Below are positions 39,070 to 47,166 of a stretch of DNA of 52,239 nucleotides, one piece after another; position 1 is the stretch's first letter, and each line of letters opens with the position of its first letter. The stretch spans positions 1 through 52,239 of the forward strand of contig JAQTRS010000009.1 of assembly GCA_028711705.1 (NCBI GenBank). The letters run 5' to 3'. A model generated the notes under the pieces. It was given only the letters and a program-made list of their open reading frames with translations. It was not told the DNA's origin and made no database searches. Made by a program: the position numbers and the translations under genes. The stretch comes from Candidatus Moraniibacteriota bacterium. Its GTDB lineage: Bacteria > Patescibacteriota > Minisyncoccia > Moranbacterales > UBA1568.

Positions 39070-39528
39070 ATGATTACATTTACTTTGTATGTGGCTGGAT
39101 TTGGAGAAATGACGCTTCAAGTGGTAGACGTTATTAATGACATTACTTTTCATGAAAATTATAGACGCTCTAATCCGGAGATGATAAAATTGGTAATCGA
39201 TATTTTATCAGAGAAAAAGGGGCCTGTCACTATAGTTCCAGCTGAAGGCACTCTCAGTAATGATTGTTGGTATATAGCTATTAAAAGCATTATTGACCTG
39301 CATAATATGCGATTTAATGTGGGAACTTCTGCAGAATATCTTGAAGAGGATCAGCAGTTTATCCGGTTTCCTAAACTCGGACAAACCAGTTGCTCACTTT
39401 TCAAATATAAATCGAGGTGCACTTTTCTAGAAGGTCGTGAAAATCCAGTTGTAATTGCATTTGATCTTCATAGTATGAAAGAAGAGATTATTGCTATGAA
39501 TACGCATATATTGATTATTAGAAATTGA
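39070..39528 (+). CDS. hypothetical protein, AT-rich, inserted opposite to the SUF genes
   Basis: SD-like AGGGGAAG upstream of ATG; no family recognised. Confidence 0.6.
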   Translation: MITFTLYVAGFGEMTLQVVDVINDITFHENYRRSNPEMIKLVIDILSEKKGPVTIVPAEGTLSNDCWYIAIKSIIDLHNMRFNVGTSAEYLEEDQQFIRFPKLGQTSCSLFKYKSRCTFLEGRENPVVIAFDLHSMKEEIIAMNTHILIIRN

Positions 39529-39600
39529 TTTTTCTCTGAATTTTTAAGGGATAAAATCCCGTAAATGAAAAGGTTGAGTTTATTAAAAATTTAACCCTTT

Positions 39601-40815
39601 TTATTTTTCAAATAACCCTTGTATTTTCTTCAACTCCTCAATAAACTTAGCGATATCTTTTCGATCAGTATACATCGAAACGGACAGTCTGGCGGTGGCA
39701 GGGAGTCCGAGTGTATCGTGAAGTGGGGTGGTGCAGTGCTGGCCGGCGCGGATGCAGATGTTTTGCTCGCCGAGCATCTGGGCGATATCGTGCGGGTGGA
39801 TGCCTGCGAGCGAGAAGGCGATGACGCCGCTGCGTTTCGATATATCTTTCGTTCCGAAGAGGGTGATGGCGTCGCCGAATGCTTCCTGAAGTTTGTCGCT
39901 GGCGTAGTTGAGGATATCGAGCTCGTGTGTGCGGATGGTTCCGTAGCCGAGCGTTTGAAGATACTTGATAGCCTCCTGGAAAGCGATGACGCCTGCGATG
40001 TCGGGCGTACCGGCTTCAAATTTGTGCGGTGAGTTTTTGAAAACAGAATTTTTTCGCTTGGCTTCGAGTACCATTTCTCCGCCGTATTGGAAGGGAGTCA
40101 TTGCTTCGAGGAGCGTGAGCTTGCCATACAGGACGCCGACGCCGGTTGGGCCGAACATTTTGTGGGAGGAGAAAGCGAGGAAATCGCAGTTGAGATTCTG
40201 TACGTCGATAGGAAGGTGAGCGATGGCCTGTGCGGCATCGATGATGGTGAGGATTTCCGGGTTGATGGCCTTCGCTGTGCTGATGATATCTTTAACCGGA
40301 TGGATAGTCCCTAAGACATTGGAAACGAAGGTGAGGGCAAAGATTTTGGTGCGAGGCGTGATGAGTCTCTTTATGTCTTCGAAGTTCACCTGGCCGTCCG
40401 CATCCAGTTCGAGTATTTTCAGCGTCGCCTTGGTACGGAGCGCGAGCGCTTGCCAGGGAAGGAAGTTGGAGTGATGCTCGGCGATGGTCACCAGAATCTC
40501 GTCGCCCTCCTTGAGTCGGCTTTCGAGTGAATAGGAGAGAAGATTGATGCTTTCTGTCGTGCCGCGGGTGAAAATGATTTCTTCCGGCTTGGCATTGATA
40601 AGCTCCGCGGTCATTTCGCGCGTTTTTTCGTATTCGGTCGTGGCTTGTTCGGAAAGGGAGTAGAGTCCGCGGGCGATATTGGCACTATACTGCTCATAGT
40701 ATTCGACATTCTTGGCGATGACGGACGCTGGCTTGAGCGACGTGGCGGCCGAGTCTAAATACACCAGGTCGGGGTGGTGTGCAAAGATCGGAAAGTCTTG
40801 TTTTGTGAGCTTCAT
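39601..40815 (-). CDS. sufS: cysteine desulfurase SufS
   Basis: VYLDSAATSLKPASVI; HHSNFLPWQ; DFLAFSSHKMFGPTGVGVLYGK; NICIRAGQHCTTPLHDTLG. Confidence 0.95.
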   Translation of the reverse strand: MKLTKQDFPIFAHHPDLVYLDSAATSLKPASVIAKNVEYYEQYSANIARGLYSLSEQATTEYEKTREMTAELINAKPEEIIFTRGTTESINLLSYSLESRLKEGDEILVTIAEHHSNFLPWQALALRTKATLKILELDADGQVNFEDIKRLITPRTKIFALTFVSNVLGTIHPVKDIISTAKAINPEILTIIDAAQAIAHLPIDVQNLNCDFLAFSSHKMFGPTGVGVLYGKLTLLEAMTPFQYGGEMVLEAKRKNSVFKNSPHKFEAGTPDIAGVIAFQEAIKYLQTLGYGTIRTHELDILNYASDKLQEAFGDAITLFGTKDISKRSGVIAFSLAGIHPHDIAQMLGEQNICIRAGQHCTTPLHDTLGLPATARLSVSMYTDRKDIAKFIEELKKIQGLFEK

Positions 40816-40866
40816 AAGCGGTTCTATTACGTGTTTAGACTTTTGGTCTGTTGAGTTAGGCGGGGC

Positions 40867-40942
40867 GGAAAAGCGGTAAAAGATTTTTTCAAGACCTCCG
40901 TGAGTACACCACGGTCATGAAAAATTCTTTTACCGCTTTTCC
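40867..40942. repeat. palindromic element #3
   Basis: GGAAAAGCGGTAAAAGATTTTTTCAAGACC / TCCGTGAGTACACCAC / GGTCATGAAAAATTCTTTTACCGCTTTTCC. Confidence 0.9.
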
Positions 40943-41040
40943 TTCTTCTGATGAGAAACTTCTCGACCATGTCCAAGCTGATAAATGTTATGGGTTTTGT
41001 AAATCGCTTTCCTCTCTAGCAGTAGTCGAGCAGTAGCCGG

Positions 41041-41122
41041 AAAAAAAGTAGCAGCAAAATTTTTTCAGACCCGTTCGGCGTACTCGACGAGGGTTTGAAA
41101 AAATGTTTGCGGACACTTTTTT
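41041..41122. repeat. palindromic element #4 (less perfect)
   Basis: AAAAAAAGTAGCAGCAAAATTTTTTCAGACCC / GTTCGGCGTACTCGACGA / GGGTTTGAAAAAATGTTTGCGGACACTTTTTT. Confidence 0.75.
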
Positions 41123-41125
41123 GTG

Positions 41126-41713
41126 CTATATCACAAGACCCTCCTTAAGAACACTCAATGAAGGAAATACTCCCACTTTTTCTATACTATCAAAAAAACT
41201 CTCAATGAATCCATCCGCCAGCATCTGTTCCGCATCAGCAACGGAGATGCCGCGCGACTGGGCGTAGAAGAGGTGGTCTTTGTTGATGCGGGAAGTGGTG
41301 GAGCCGTGGTGGCAGATGACATCGTCGGTCAGGATTTCAAGGGAAGGGAAGGAGAAGGCACTCGCCTTGTCCGAGATGATGAGATTGGTATTCTTTTGGC
41401 TGGCGGCGGATTGCGAGGCACTGGGCGCGATACGGATGAGGCCTTCGTAACGCAGGGACGAGGTGTCTTTTCCAAGGTACTGCACCACGACATGCGAGGT
41501 GGTCTTGGGGGCGTTGTGAATCTGATCGATTTTGATTGAGTGTTCAACGGAATCTTTTCCGGTGAACAGCGCGAAAATATAAGCTTTTGCATCGGGAGCG
41601 TCGAGCTTGAAGGAAAAGTCGCCGGATTGATTGACGAGCAAAAATACCTGCTTGCCGGGCGCGGTCAGGGTGTGAACTTTTTCGCTTTTGGCGGTGAGAT
41701 GTGTGAATGACAT
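41126..41713 (-). CDS. sufD: SufD-like SUF component (short)
   Basis: SLEILTDDVICHHGSTTSRINKDHLFYAQSRGISVADAEQMLADGFIESFFD. Confidence 0.88.
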   Translation of the reverse strand: MSFTHLTAKSEKVHTLTAPGKQVFLLVNQSGDFSFKLDAPDAKAYIFALFTGKDSVEHSIKIDQIHNAPKTTSHVVVQYLGKDTSSLRYEGLIRIAPSASQSAASQKNTNLIISDKASAFSFPSLEILTDDVICHHGSTTSRINKDHLFYAQSRGISVADAEQMLADGFIESFFDSIEKVGVFPSLSVLKEGLVI

Positions 41714-41717
41714 AATA

Positions 41718-43121
41718 TTATCCTATCTTCTTACTCATTTCGAAATTGATCAGGCGGTTGAGTTCGATGGAATATTCGAGCGGGATTTCCTTGGTGATCG
41801 GTTCGATGAAGCCGTTGACTAAAAGCCCTTCGGCCGCTTCTTTGCTGATGCCGCGCGAGGTGAGATAGAAGAGTTTCTCATCGCCGAGCTTTTCGACCGT
41901 CGCCTCGTGCTCGACCTGGCTGTGCGATTCTTTGATATTCATGGTCGGATAGGTATCGGAGCGGGAGATTGCGTCGAGAATAATGGCATCGCAGGTGACG
42001 GAAGCGGATGATCCCGTGGCGCCCGAGGCGATATGGACCGTTCCGCGATAGGTGCTTCGTCCGCCGTCTTTAGAAATGGATTTGGCAAGGATGCGCGAGG
42101 TGGTGTCGGGGGCGAGGTGTATCATCTTGGCGCCGGCGTCTTGGTGTTGGCCGTTGCCTGCCAGCGCGATGGAGAGGACTTCCCCGTGGGCGCGGCGACC
42201 GGTAAGATAGACGGCTGGGTATTTCATCGTGACCTTGCTGCCGAGATTGCAGTCCACCCATTCCATGACGGCGTCTTCCTCGGCGCGGGCCCGTTTGGTG
42301 ACGAGGTTATAGATATTGTTGCTCCAGTTCTGCACGGTCGTGTAGCGGACGCGCGCTCTGGGCTGCACAAAGATTTCCACGACGGCCGAGTGGAGGGAAT
42401 TGGTGGAGTAGACCGGCGCGGTGCAGCCTTCCACGTAGTGGACGAAGCTGTCGTCCTCGGCGATGATGAGGGTGCGTTCGAACTGCCCGAACTTTTCCGC
42501 ATTGATACGGAAGTAGGCCTGCAGAGGAAGGGTGACCTTGGTACCCTTGGGGATATAGACGAAAGAGCCTCCCGACCAGACGGCGGAGTTGAGCGCGGCG
42601 AATTTGTTGTCATGCGAGGGGATGAGGGTGCCGAAATATTTCTTCACGATATCCGGATATTTTTTGACAGCCGTGTCCATATCGCAAAAGAAAACGCCTT
42701 GCCGTTGAAGCTCTTTGCTCATGCTTTCGTACACCACTTCGGATTCGTACTGCGCGCTGACGCCGGCAAGCATTTCTTTCTCCGCTTCAGGCACGCCGAT
42801 ACGGTCATACGTCTCTTTGATTTCCGGCGGCAGATCCTCCCAGGAAGTGGACTGCTGATCGGTGGCGCGGAGGAAATAGGTGATAGCGTCGAAATCGATT
42901 TCCGACAGGTCGGCACCGAAACTCGGCATAGGCTTGCTCTTGAAAATCTCGTAGGCCTTGAGCCGATACGCAAGCATCCATTCCGGCTCGTTTTTGATAG
43001 CCGAAATCTCGCGCACGATCTCTTCGGAAAGGCCCATCTTGGATTTGTGCGACGATGTTTCCGGCATAGCGAAGCCGTATTTGTAGTCGAAATTGAGTTG
43101 TTGCTTGTCTGATTGCGACAT
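41718..43121 (-). CDS. sufB: SufB
   Basis: VYIPKGTKVTLPLQAYFRINAEKFGQFERTLIIAEDDSFVHYVEGCTAP; TYPTMNIKESHSQVEHEATVEKLGDEKLFYLTSRGISKEAAEGLLVNGFIEP. Confidence 0.97.
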   Translation of the reverse strand: MSQSDKQQLNFDYKYGFAMPETSSHKSKMGLSEEIVREISAIKNEPEWMLAYRLKAYEIFKSKPMPSFGADLSEIDFDAITYFLRATDQQSTSWEDLPPEIKETYDRIGVPEAEKEMLAGVSAQYESEVVYESMSKELQRQGVFFCDMDTAVKKYPDIVKKYFGTLIPSHDNKFAALNSAVWSGGSFVYIPKGTKVTLPLQAYFRINAEKFGQFERTLIIAEDDSFVHYVEGCTAPVYSTNSLHSAVVEIFVQPRARVRYTTVQNWSNNIYNLVTKRARAEEDAVMEWVDCNLGSKVTMKYPAVYLTGRRAHGEVLSIALAGNGQHQDAGAKMIHLAPDTTSRILAKSISKDGGRSTYRGTVHIASGATGSSASVTCDAIILDAISRSDTYPTMNIKESHSQVEHEATVEKLGDEKLFYLTSRGISKEAAEGLLVNGFIEPITKEIPLEYSIELNRLINFEMSKKIG

Positions 43122-43207
43122 AGGTATTTACAAAAGTAAGAATATGTGTTATGATGGGGCGGTGATGAAATGATGGTCATTTCACAACAACACCCGAGGA
43201 AAAAACA

Positions 43208-43372
43208 ATGAATGCAAAACGTGTAGGAAAAGAAGCATATCCATGGCTGTCAGTGCTGTGGCTGTCCGTATTTCTGGGAGTCATTTTGGGCTTAGCGTAT
43301 ATCGGTCACGTAATCGATACCGATCAAGCTTCTGCAAAATACGTTACTCAGATGGAACACTACAACAAGTAA
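43208..43372 (+). CDS. small single-TM protein (54 aa)
   Basis: MNAKRVGKEAYPWLSVLWLSVFLGVILGLAYIGHVIDTDQASAKYVTQMEHYNK; absent from ORF track. Confidence 0.6.
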   Translation: MNAKRVGKEAYPWLSVLWLSVFLGVILGLAYIGHVIDTDQASAKYVTQMEHYNK

Positions 43373-43414
43373 GTGATCCGATCCGTATTCTCCACCCTCA
43401 AAGAGGAAAGGCAC

Positions 43415-43591
43415 ATGAACAAAGATAAAAATAATAGGTTATTCCTGACCGGAATCCTGCTCATCGCTTTGCTGGCGATAGCGGCGGATTATAACAGGGA
43501 TACGCTTGCGGGATTGTTCCGCAAGCCCGCAACGGTAGAATCACCAGCCCTGAAGCTGCCGACGGCCGTGTATCCCATAAAAAATGCTTGA
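43415..43591 (+). CDS. small single-TM protein (58 aa)
   Basis: MNKDKNNRLFLTGILLIALLAIAADYNRDTLAGLFRKPATVESPALKLPTAVYPIKNA; AGAGGAAAGG upstream. Confidence 0.6.
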   Translation: MNKDKNNRLFLTGILLIALLAIAADYNRDTLAGLFRKPATVESPALKLPTAVYPIKNA

Positions 43592-43636
43592 AAGAACCAA
43601 GAGCTCATGCTCAACCCTCGCCTGCGAGACGTTACT

Positions 43637-44371
43637 CTAACGGATCGCAGGCTCTTTTTTTTCCTCGAATCCTTCCGTCTCGATAATCTCCATGGCCATC
43701 GCGCCGTCTCCTTGCTTGGTCACCGCCCCCTTTTTCAGGACAATCGTCGTGTCGGGAAGGATGGTCTTCAGGAGATTTACGGAGTGGGTGATGAAGATGA
43801 AGGTCTGCCCGGGGTTGCGATGCTTTTTCAGGAACTGCGCGATGGTTTTGAGCGCGTCCACGTCCACGCCGGTATCGATCTCATCGAAGATAGCGAGTTT
43901 GGGTTCAAGCATCGCCATCTGCAGGACTTCCATCTTCTTTTTCTCGCCGCCCGAGAAATCGTCGTTGAGCGAACGCGTCAGGAGTTCGTCTTTGATATCA
44001 AGCTCCTTGGCGAAAGCTTGGATTTTCTTGCGCGAAGTGAGGGCGTCGACCTTGTTTTCGAAGGCGTGGCGCATCAGTTGGTAGATGCTGACGCCCGGCA
44101 GCGGCACCGGGGATTGGAAAGAAAGGAAGATGCCTTTCTTGGCGCGCTTGTCGGCCGAAAGCCCGGTGATGTCCTCGCCCTCGAAAGAGATGCACGAATC
44201 GGGAGAGAGCGTGAAGTTCGGATGCCCCATGATCGATGAGGCGAGCGTGGACTTCCCGGAGCCATTGGGTCCGAGGAGCGCGTAGACCAAACCCTCATCG
44301 AAAGAGAAGTTAATGTTATCGAGGATCGTTTTGTCGCCGGCGCTGGCGGTAAGGTTTTTGAGTTCTAACAT
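43637..44371 (-). CDS. sufC: SUF ATPase SufC
   Basis: Walker A LLGPNGSGKSTLASSIMGHP; FSGGEKKKMEVLQMAMLEPKLAIFDEIDTGVDVDALK. Confidence 0.96.
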   Translation of the reverse strand: MLELKNLTASAGDKTILDNINFSFDEGLVYALLGPNGSGKSTLASSIMGHPNFTLSPDSCISFEGEDITGLSADKRAKKGIFLSFQSPVPLPGVSIYQLMRHAFENKVDALTSRKKIQAFAKELDIKDELLTRSLNDDFSGGEKKKMEVLQMAMLEPKLAIFDEIDTGVDVDALKTIAQFLKKHRNPGQTFIFITHSVNLLKTILPDTTIVLKKGAVTKQGDGAMAMEIIETEGFEEKKEPAIR

Positions 44372-44410
44372 GGCGGTTGGTTGCTGCTATATGATTTATG
44401 TAGATGGGGC

Positions 44411-44485
44411 GTGTGAGTGCATGTATGTTTTTCCAGACCTTCTCGAGTACTCCAACGGTCTGGAAAAACATACATGCACTCACAC
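44411..44485. repeat. palindromic element #5 (perfect 29-bp stem)
   Basis: GTGTGAGTGCATGTATGTTTTTCCAGACC / TTCTCGAGTACTCCAAC / GGTCTGGAAAAACATACATGCACTCACAC. Confidence 0.95.
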
Positions 44486-44522
44486 TTGTTGCTGACTCTC
44501 GATTTGCAGTGTTTGAGTTTTA

Positions 44523-44921
44523 TTAGCGGATGAGGTCGGCGAGGGTGATGGAGTCGAGGGTGTCTTCGAGGGCGAGGCTGAGCTTTTTCCAGACATTGCT
44601 CGTGGCGCAGGAGCTTTCCTGGGAACAGGAGTCGCCTTCTATGCCGGATGAGCAGGGGAAGGGGACAAGGGAGCCGTCGAGGACCTTGAGGATATGATTG
44701 GCGGTGATGAGCCTGGGTTCGAGGGCGAGCGAGTAGCCGCCGCCTTGGCCCTTGGTCGCCTCGACCAATCCGGCACTGCGGAGTTTTTGGACGATCTTTT
44801 CCAGGTATTCTTCGGGGAGGTATTCTTCTCGTGCCATGGTGTGGATGGAGACGATGCCTTTATTCGAGGCAAGATAGACCATCGCCCGCAGGCCGTAGTA
44901 GGCTTTTTTGGATATCTTCAT
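44523..44921 (-). CDS. Rrf2-family regulator (IscR/SufR-like)
   Basis: MKISKKAYYGLRAMVYLAS...EEYLEKIVQKLRSAGLVEATKGQGGGYSLA; C-terminal Cys cluster PCSSGIEGDSCSQESSC. Confidence 0.9.
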   Translation of the reverse strand: MKISKKAYYGLRAMVYLASNKGIVSIHTMAREEYLPEEYLEKIVQKLRSAGLVEATKGQGGGYSLALEPRLITANHILKVLDGSLVPFPCSSGIEGDSCSQESSCATSNVWKKLSLALEDTLDSITLADLIR

Positions 44922-45076
44922 AATTCGGACTGATTAAGTCTGCATTTAGCATACCAGAGGCGAAAAGAAGTGTCAATAGAGGGATTGGCCGCTTCCGCCG
45001 ATTGACTGAATACGTAGAATATGCTATGGTGAATTGTCCAAGAAGTATTGGATACGGCATATTAACAATATGAAGA

Positions 45077-45104
45077 GAGCGGTTCAGATACCGCGCATTT
45101 TTTG
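45077..45104 (+). terminator. terminator-like hairpin in the leader of the GGDEF gene
   Basis: GCGGT-TCAGAT-ACCGC-GCATTTTTT ending ~17 nt before the ATG at 45121. Confidence 0.55.
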
Positions 45105-45120
45105 ATCCAGGGGGATTGAG

Positions 45121-46068
45121 ATGTATGAAGTAGAGTATGATGTGATTGAAAGATTCACCAAGCGAGGAGAAATCAGTGATGAGAAACATTTGCGAAACGA
45201 GGTTCGGAAATTGACGCTGCATTATCTGACCTCTTTTCCGGTTCGTGGGATGTGGCACGCTTATTTGGATAAAGAGCTGTGGATGACACGCACTACCCTT
45301 ATGGATATCGAGAGGCCGAAAGCCGATCAAATAAACTTCTTGAGGGCGGTCGCATCAAGAGGGCAAAGCGATACATTCGTCATTTTGTTCGGCGATATGG
45401 CGTTGCTTACTTTTGCCAACGCTATCGATCACGACTATGGCGACAACTTATTCCATGTGGTCGCGAAGCACTTGCGCGAGTCTTTGGGGGAATTTACGTG
45501 GGGCAGTTATGGCGGTGATGAATTCGTGGCGTTCGGTTCCGCGGATTCTGTGGAACGCGTACGTGAAAGTATCGATACCTTCGATGTCAATCTCGGCAAT
45601 GAGGATGTATCGAAGCTTATCCCGAACTTTACGGAGAACGGGATAAAGCCGCGCTTCAATATCGGTATCGCCACCTTTTCGGAAGCCTGCTTATTGACGG
45701 CGGATATCCTTGAGCAAGATCTGAACGTTCAGGAGAAGGATGTGTATAGATTGTTCGTAAGCACGTATATATCTTTGGCCGATATGCGCTCCGGTATACA
45801 AAAAGCACTAGGGCATATACGGCTCGTCATGGATCTTTTGGAAAGCGATCGAGAGCGTTATCGGCGTCTTAAGCCGTTTATTCTGAAAGGATGTATCGGT
45901 ATCAGCAGTGTCTTGTTATGGAAACTTATCTTGATAAGGAAGTGCTGCGCCAGGCAAGCGTTTGAAAAAATACTGTTGACGCATGTCCTTGCCATCATGA
46001 GAAAACGGGCGAAAAGTCCGCGTGATAGATTGGTAACCAAGGCAGCTCTCGTTCCTTGGCAACAATAA
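45121..46068 (+). CDS. GGDEF-domain protein (putative diguanylate cyclase or degenerate relative)
   Basis: ILFGDMALLTFANAIDHDYGDNLFHVVAKHLRESLGEFTWGSYGGDEFVAFGS. Confidence 0.8.
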   Translation: MYEVEYDVIERFTKRGEISDEKHLRNEVRKLTLHYLTSFPVRGMWHAYLDKELWMTRTTLMDIERPKADQINFLRAVASRGQSDTFVILFGDMALLTFANAIDHDYGDNLFHVVAKHLRESLGEFTWGSYGGDEFVAFGSADSVERVRESIDTFDVNLGNEDVSKLIPNFTENGIKPRFNIGIATFSEACLLTADILEQDLNVQEKDVYRLFVSTYISLADMRSGIQKALGHIRLVMDLLESDRERYRRLKPFILKGCIGISSVLLWKLILIRKCCARQAFEKILLTHVLAIMRKRAKSPRDRLVTKAALVPWQQ

Positions 46069-46087
46069 AGGGTGCATTTGTAGCGAT

Positions 46088-46120
46088 AAAAAACCCGTTT
46101 CCATCGTGAAACGGGTTTTT
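46088..46120. terminator. rho-independent bidirectional terminator
   Basis: AAAAAACCCGTTTCCATCGTGAAACGGGTTTTT. Confidence 0.85.
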
Positions 46121-46173
46121 GATTTGGTGTGATATACTGGCAGTAGGTATTTCAGCCGCTAATCACGCTTCAT

Positions 46174-46941
46174 ATGGATATTTCTCACGCACTGATACTG
46201 GGCATCGTCGAGGGATTGACGGAATTTTTGCCGATCTCTTCCACCGGCCACCTCATTCTCGCCTCGCATCTTTTGGGCCTGCCGGAGACGGAATTCCTGA
46301 AGAGCTTCGAGATTTCCATCCAGCTCGGGGCGATCATGTCGGTCGTGGCACTGTATTGGCGACGGCTGTTTCTCGATACCGAGGTTATGAAGCGGATCGC
46401 GCTGGCATTTCTCCCGACGGCCGTCATCGGACTTACGGTATACAAGAGCATCAAGGCGATGCTGGGTTCGGAAGCGATCGTTTTGTGGACGCTGCTTCTG
46501 GGAGGGATCGTTATCATCGTGTTCGAATGGCTGCATACGGAAAAAGAGCATGCCTTCGAGGATGTGGTAAAACTGCCGTATAGGACTGCGCTTTATATCG
46601 GGCTCTTCCAGTCCATCGCGATGATACCGGGCGTTTCCCGATCTGGCGCGACCATCTTGGGCGGACTTTTTTTGGGGATTAAAAGGAAGGCGATTGTGGA
46701 GTTTTCTTTTCTTTTGGCAGTACCGACCATGGCGGCCGCCACCGGATTGGATCTTTTGAAAAATGCCGAGGCATTTTCTCTGGATCAGTTCGGTGTCTTG
46801 GTGGTCGGATTCGTGACGGCTTTTGCGGTCGCCATTATTTCTATCCGTTTTTTGCTTCGTTTCGTGCAAACGCAAACCTTCATCTCTTTCGGCGTGTATC
46901 GTATCGCGCTCGCCCTGATTTTCTTTGCTTTTGTTCTATAA
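46174..46941 (+). CDS. uppP: undecaprenyl-diphosphate phosphatase
   Basis: ILGIVEGLTEFLPISSTGHLILASHLLG; GLFQSIAMIPGVSRSGATILGGLFLG. Confidence 0.95.
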   Translation: MDISHALILGIVEGLTEFLPISSTGHLILASHLLGLPETEFLKSFEISIQLGAIMSVVALYWRRLFLDTEVMKRIALAFLPTAVIGLTVYKSIKAMLGSEAIVLWTLLLGGIVIIVFEWLHTEKEHAFEDVVKLPYRTALYIGLFQSIAMIPGVSRSGATILGGLFLGIKRKAIVEFSFLLAVPTMAAATGLDLLKNAEAFSLDQFGVLVVGFVTAFAVAIISIRFLLRFVQTQTFISFGVYRIALALIFFAFVL

Positions 46942-47042
46942 GCTTGTCTTTTTGTTGATTATACGCTACGCTGAAGTATCGCAGGCAACTGTTCGTATGA
47001 GGGGAAAGGATACAGATGTTTTTTGAATTATTTATGGGGTAA

Positions 47043-47121
47043 AAAAAGCGGGTGTAAACATTTTTTCAAGACCTTCTCGAGTACTCCAACGGTCATGAAA
47101 AAATGTTTACACCCGCTTTTT
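47043..47121. repeat. palindromic element #6 (31-bp stem, one mismatch)
   Basis: AAAAAGCGGGTGTAAACATTTTTTCAAGACC / TTCTCGAGTACTCCAAC / GGTCATGAAAAAATGTTTACACCCGCTTTTT. Confidence 0.95.
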
Positions 47122-47166
47122 CCTGCTCTTTCATCAGAGGTGGGTGAGGAATTTTTGGTATACGAT

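Noticed and set aside
42033-43112. 359-aa plus-strand ORF
   Set aside because: Antisense shadow of sufB; no domain-like sequence.
37731-47121. CRISPR array interpretation of the repeated palindromes
   Set aside because: Copies are kilobases apart, in both orientations, with no regular spacers and no cas genes in the window.
37731-47121. Simple bidirectional terminators as full explanation
   Set aside because: A/T runs at the bases of some copies are compatible with termination, but that does not explain the conserved GTACTC loop core. Kept as a finding instead.
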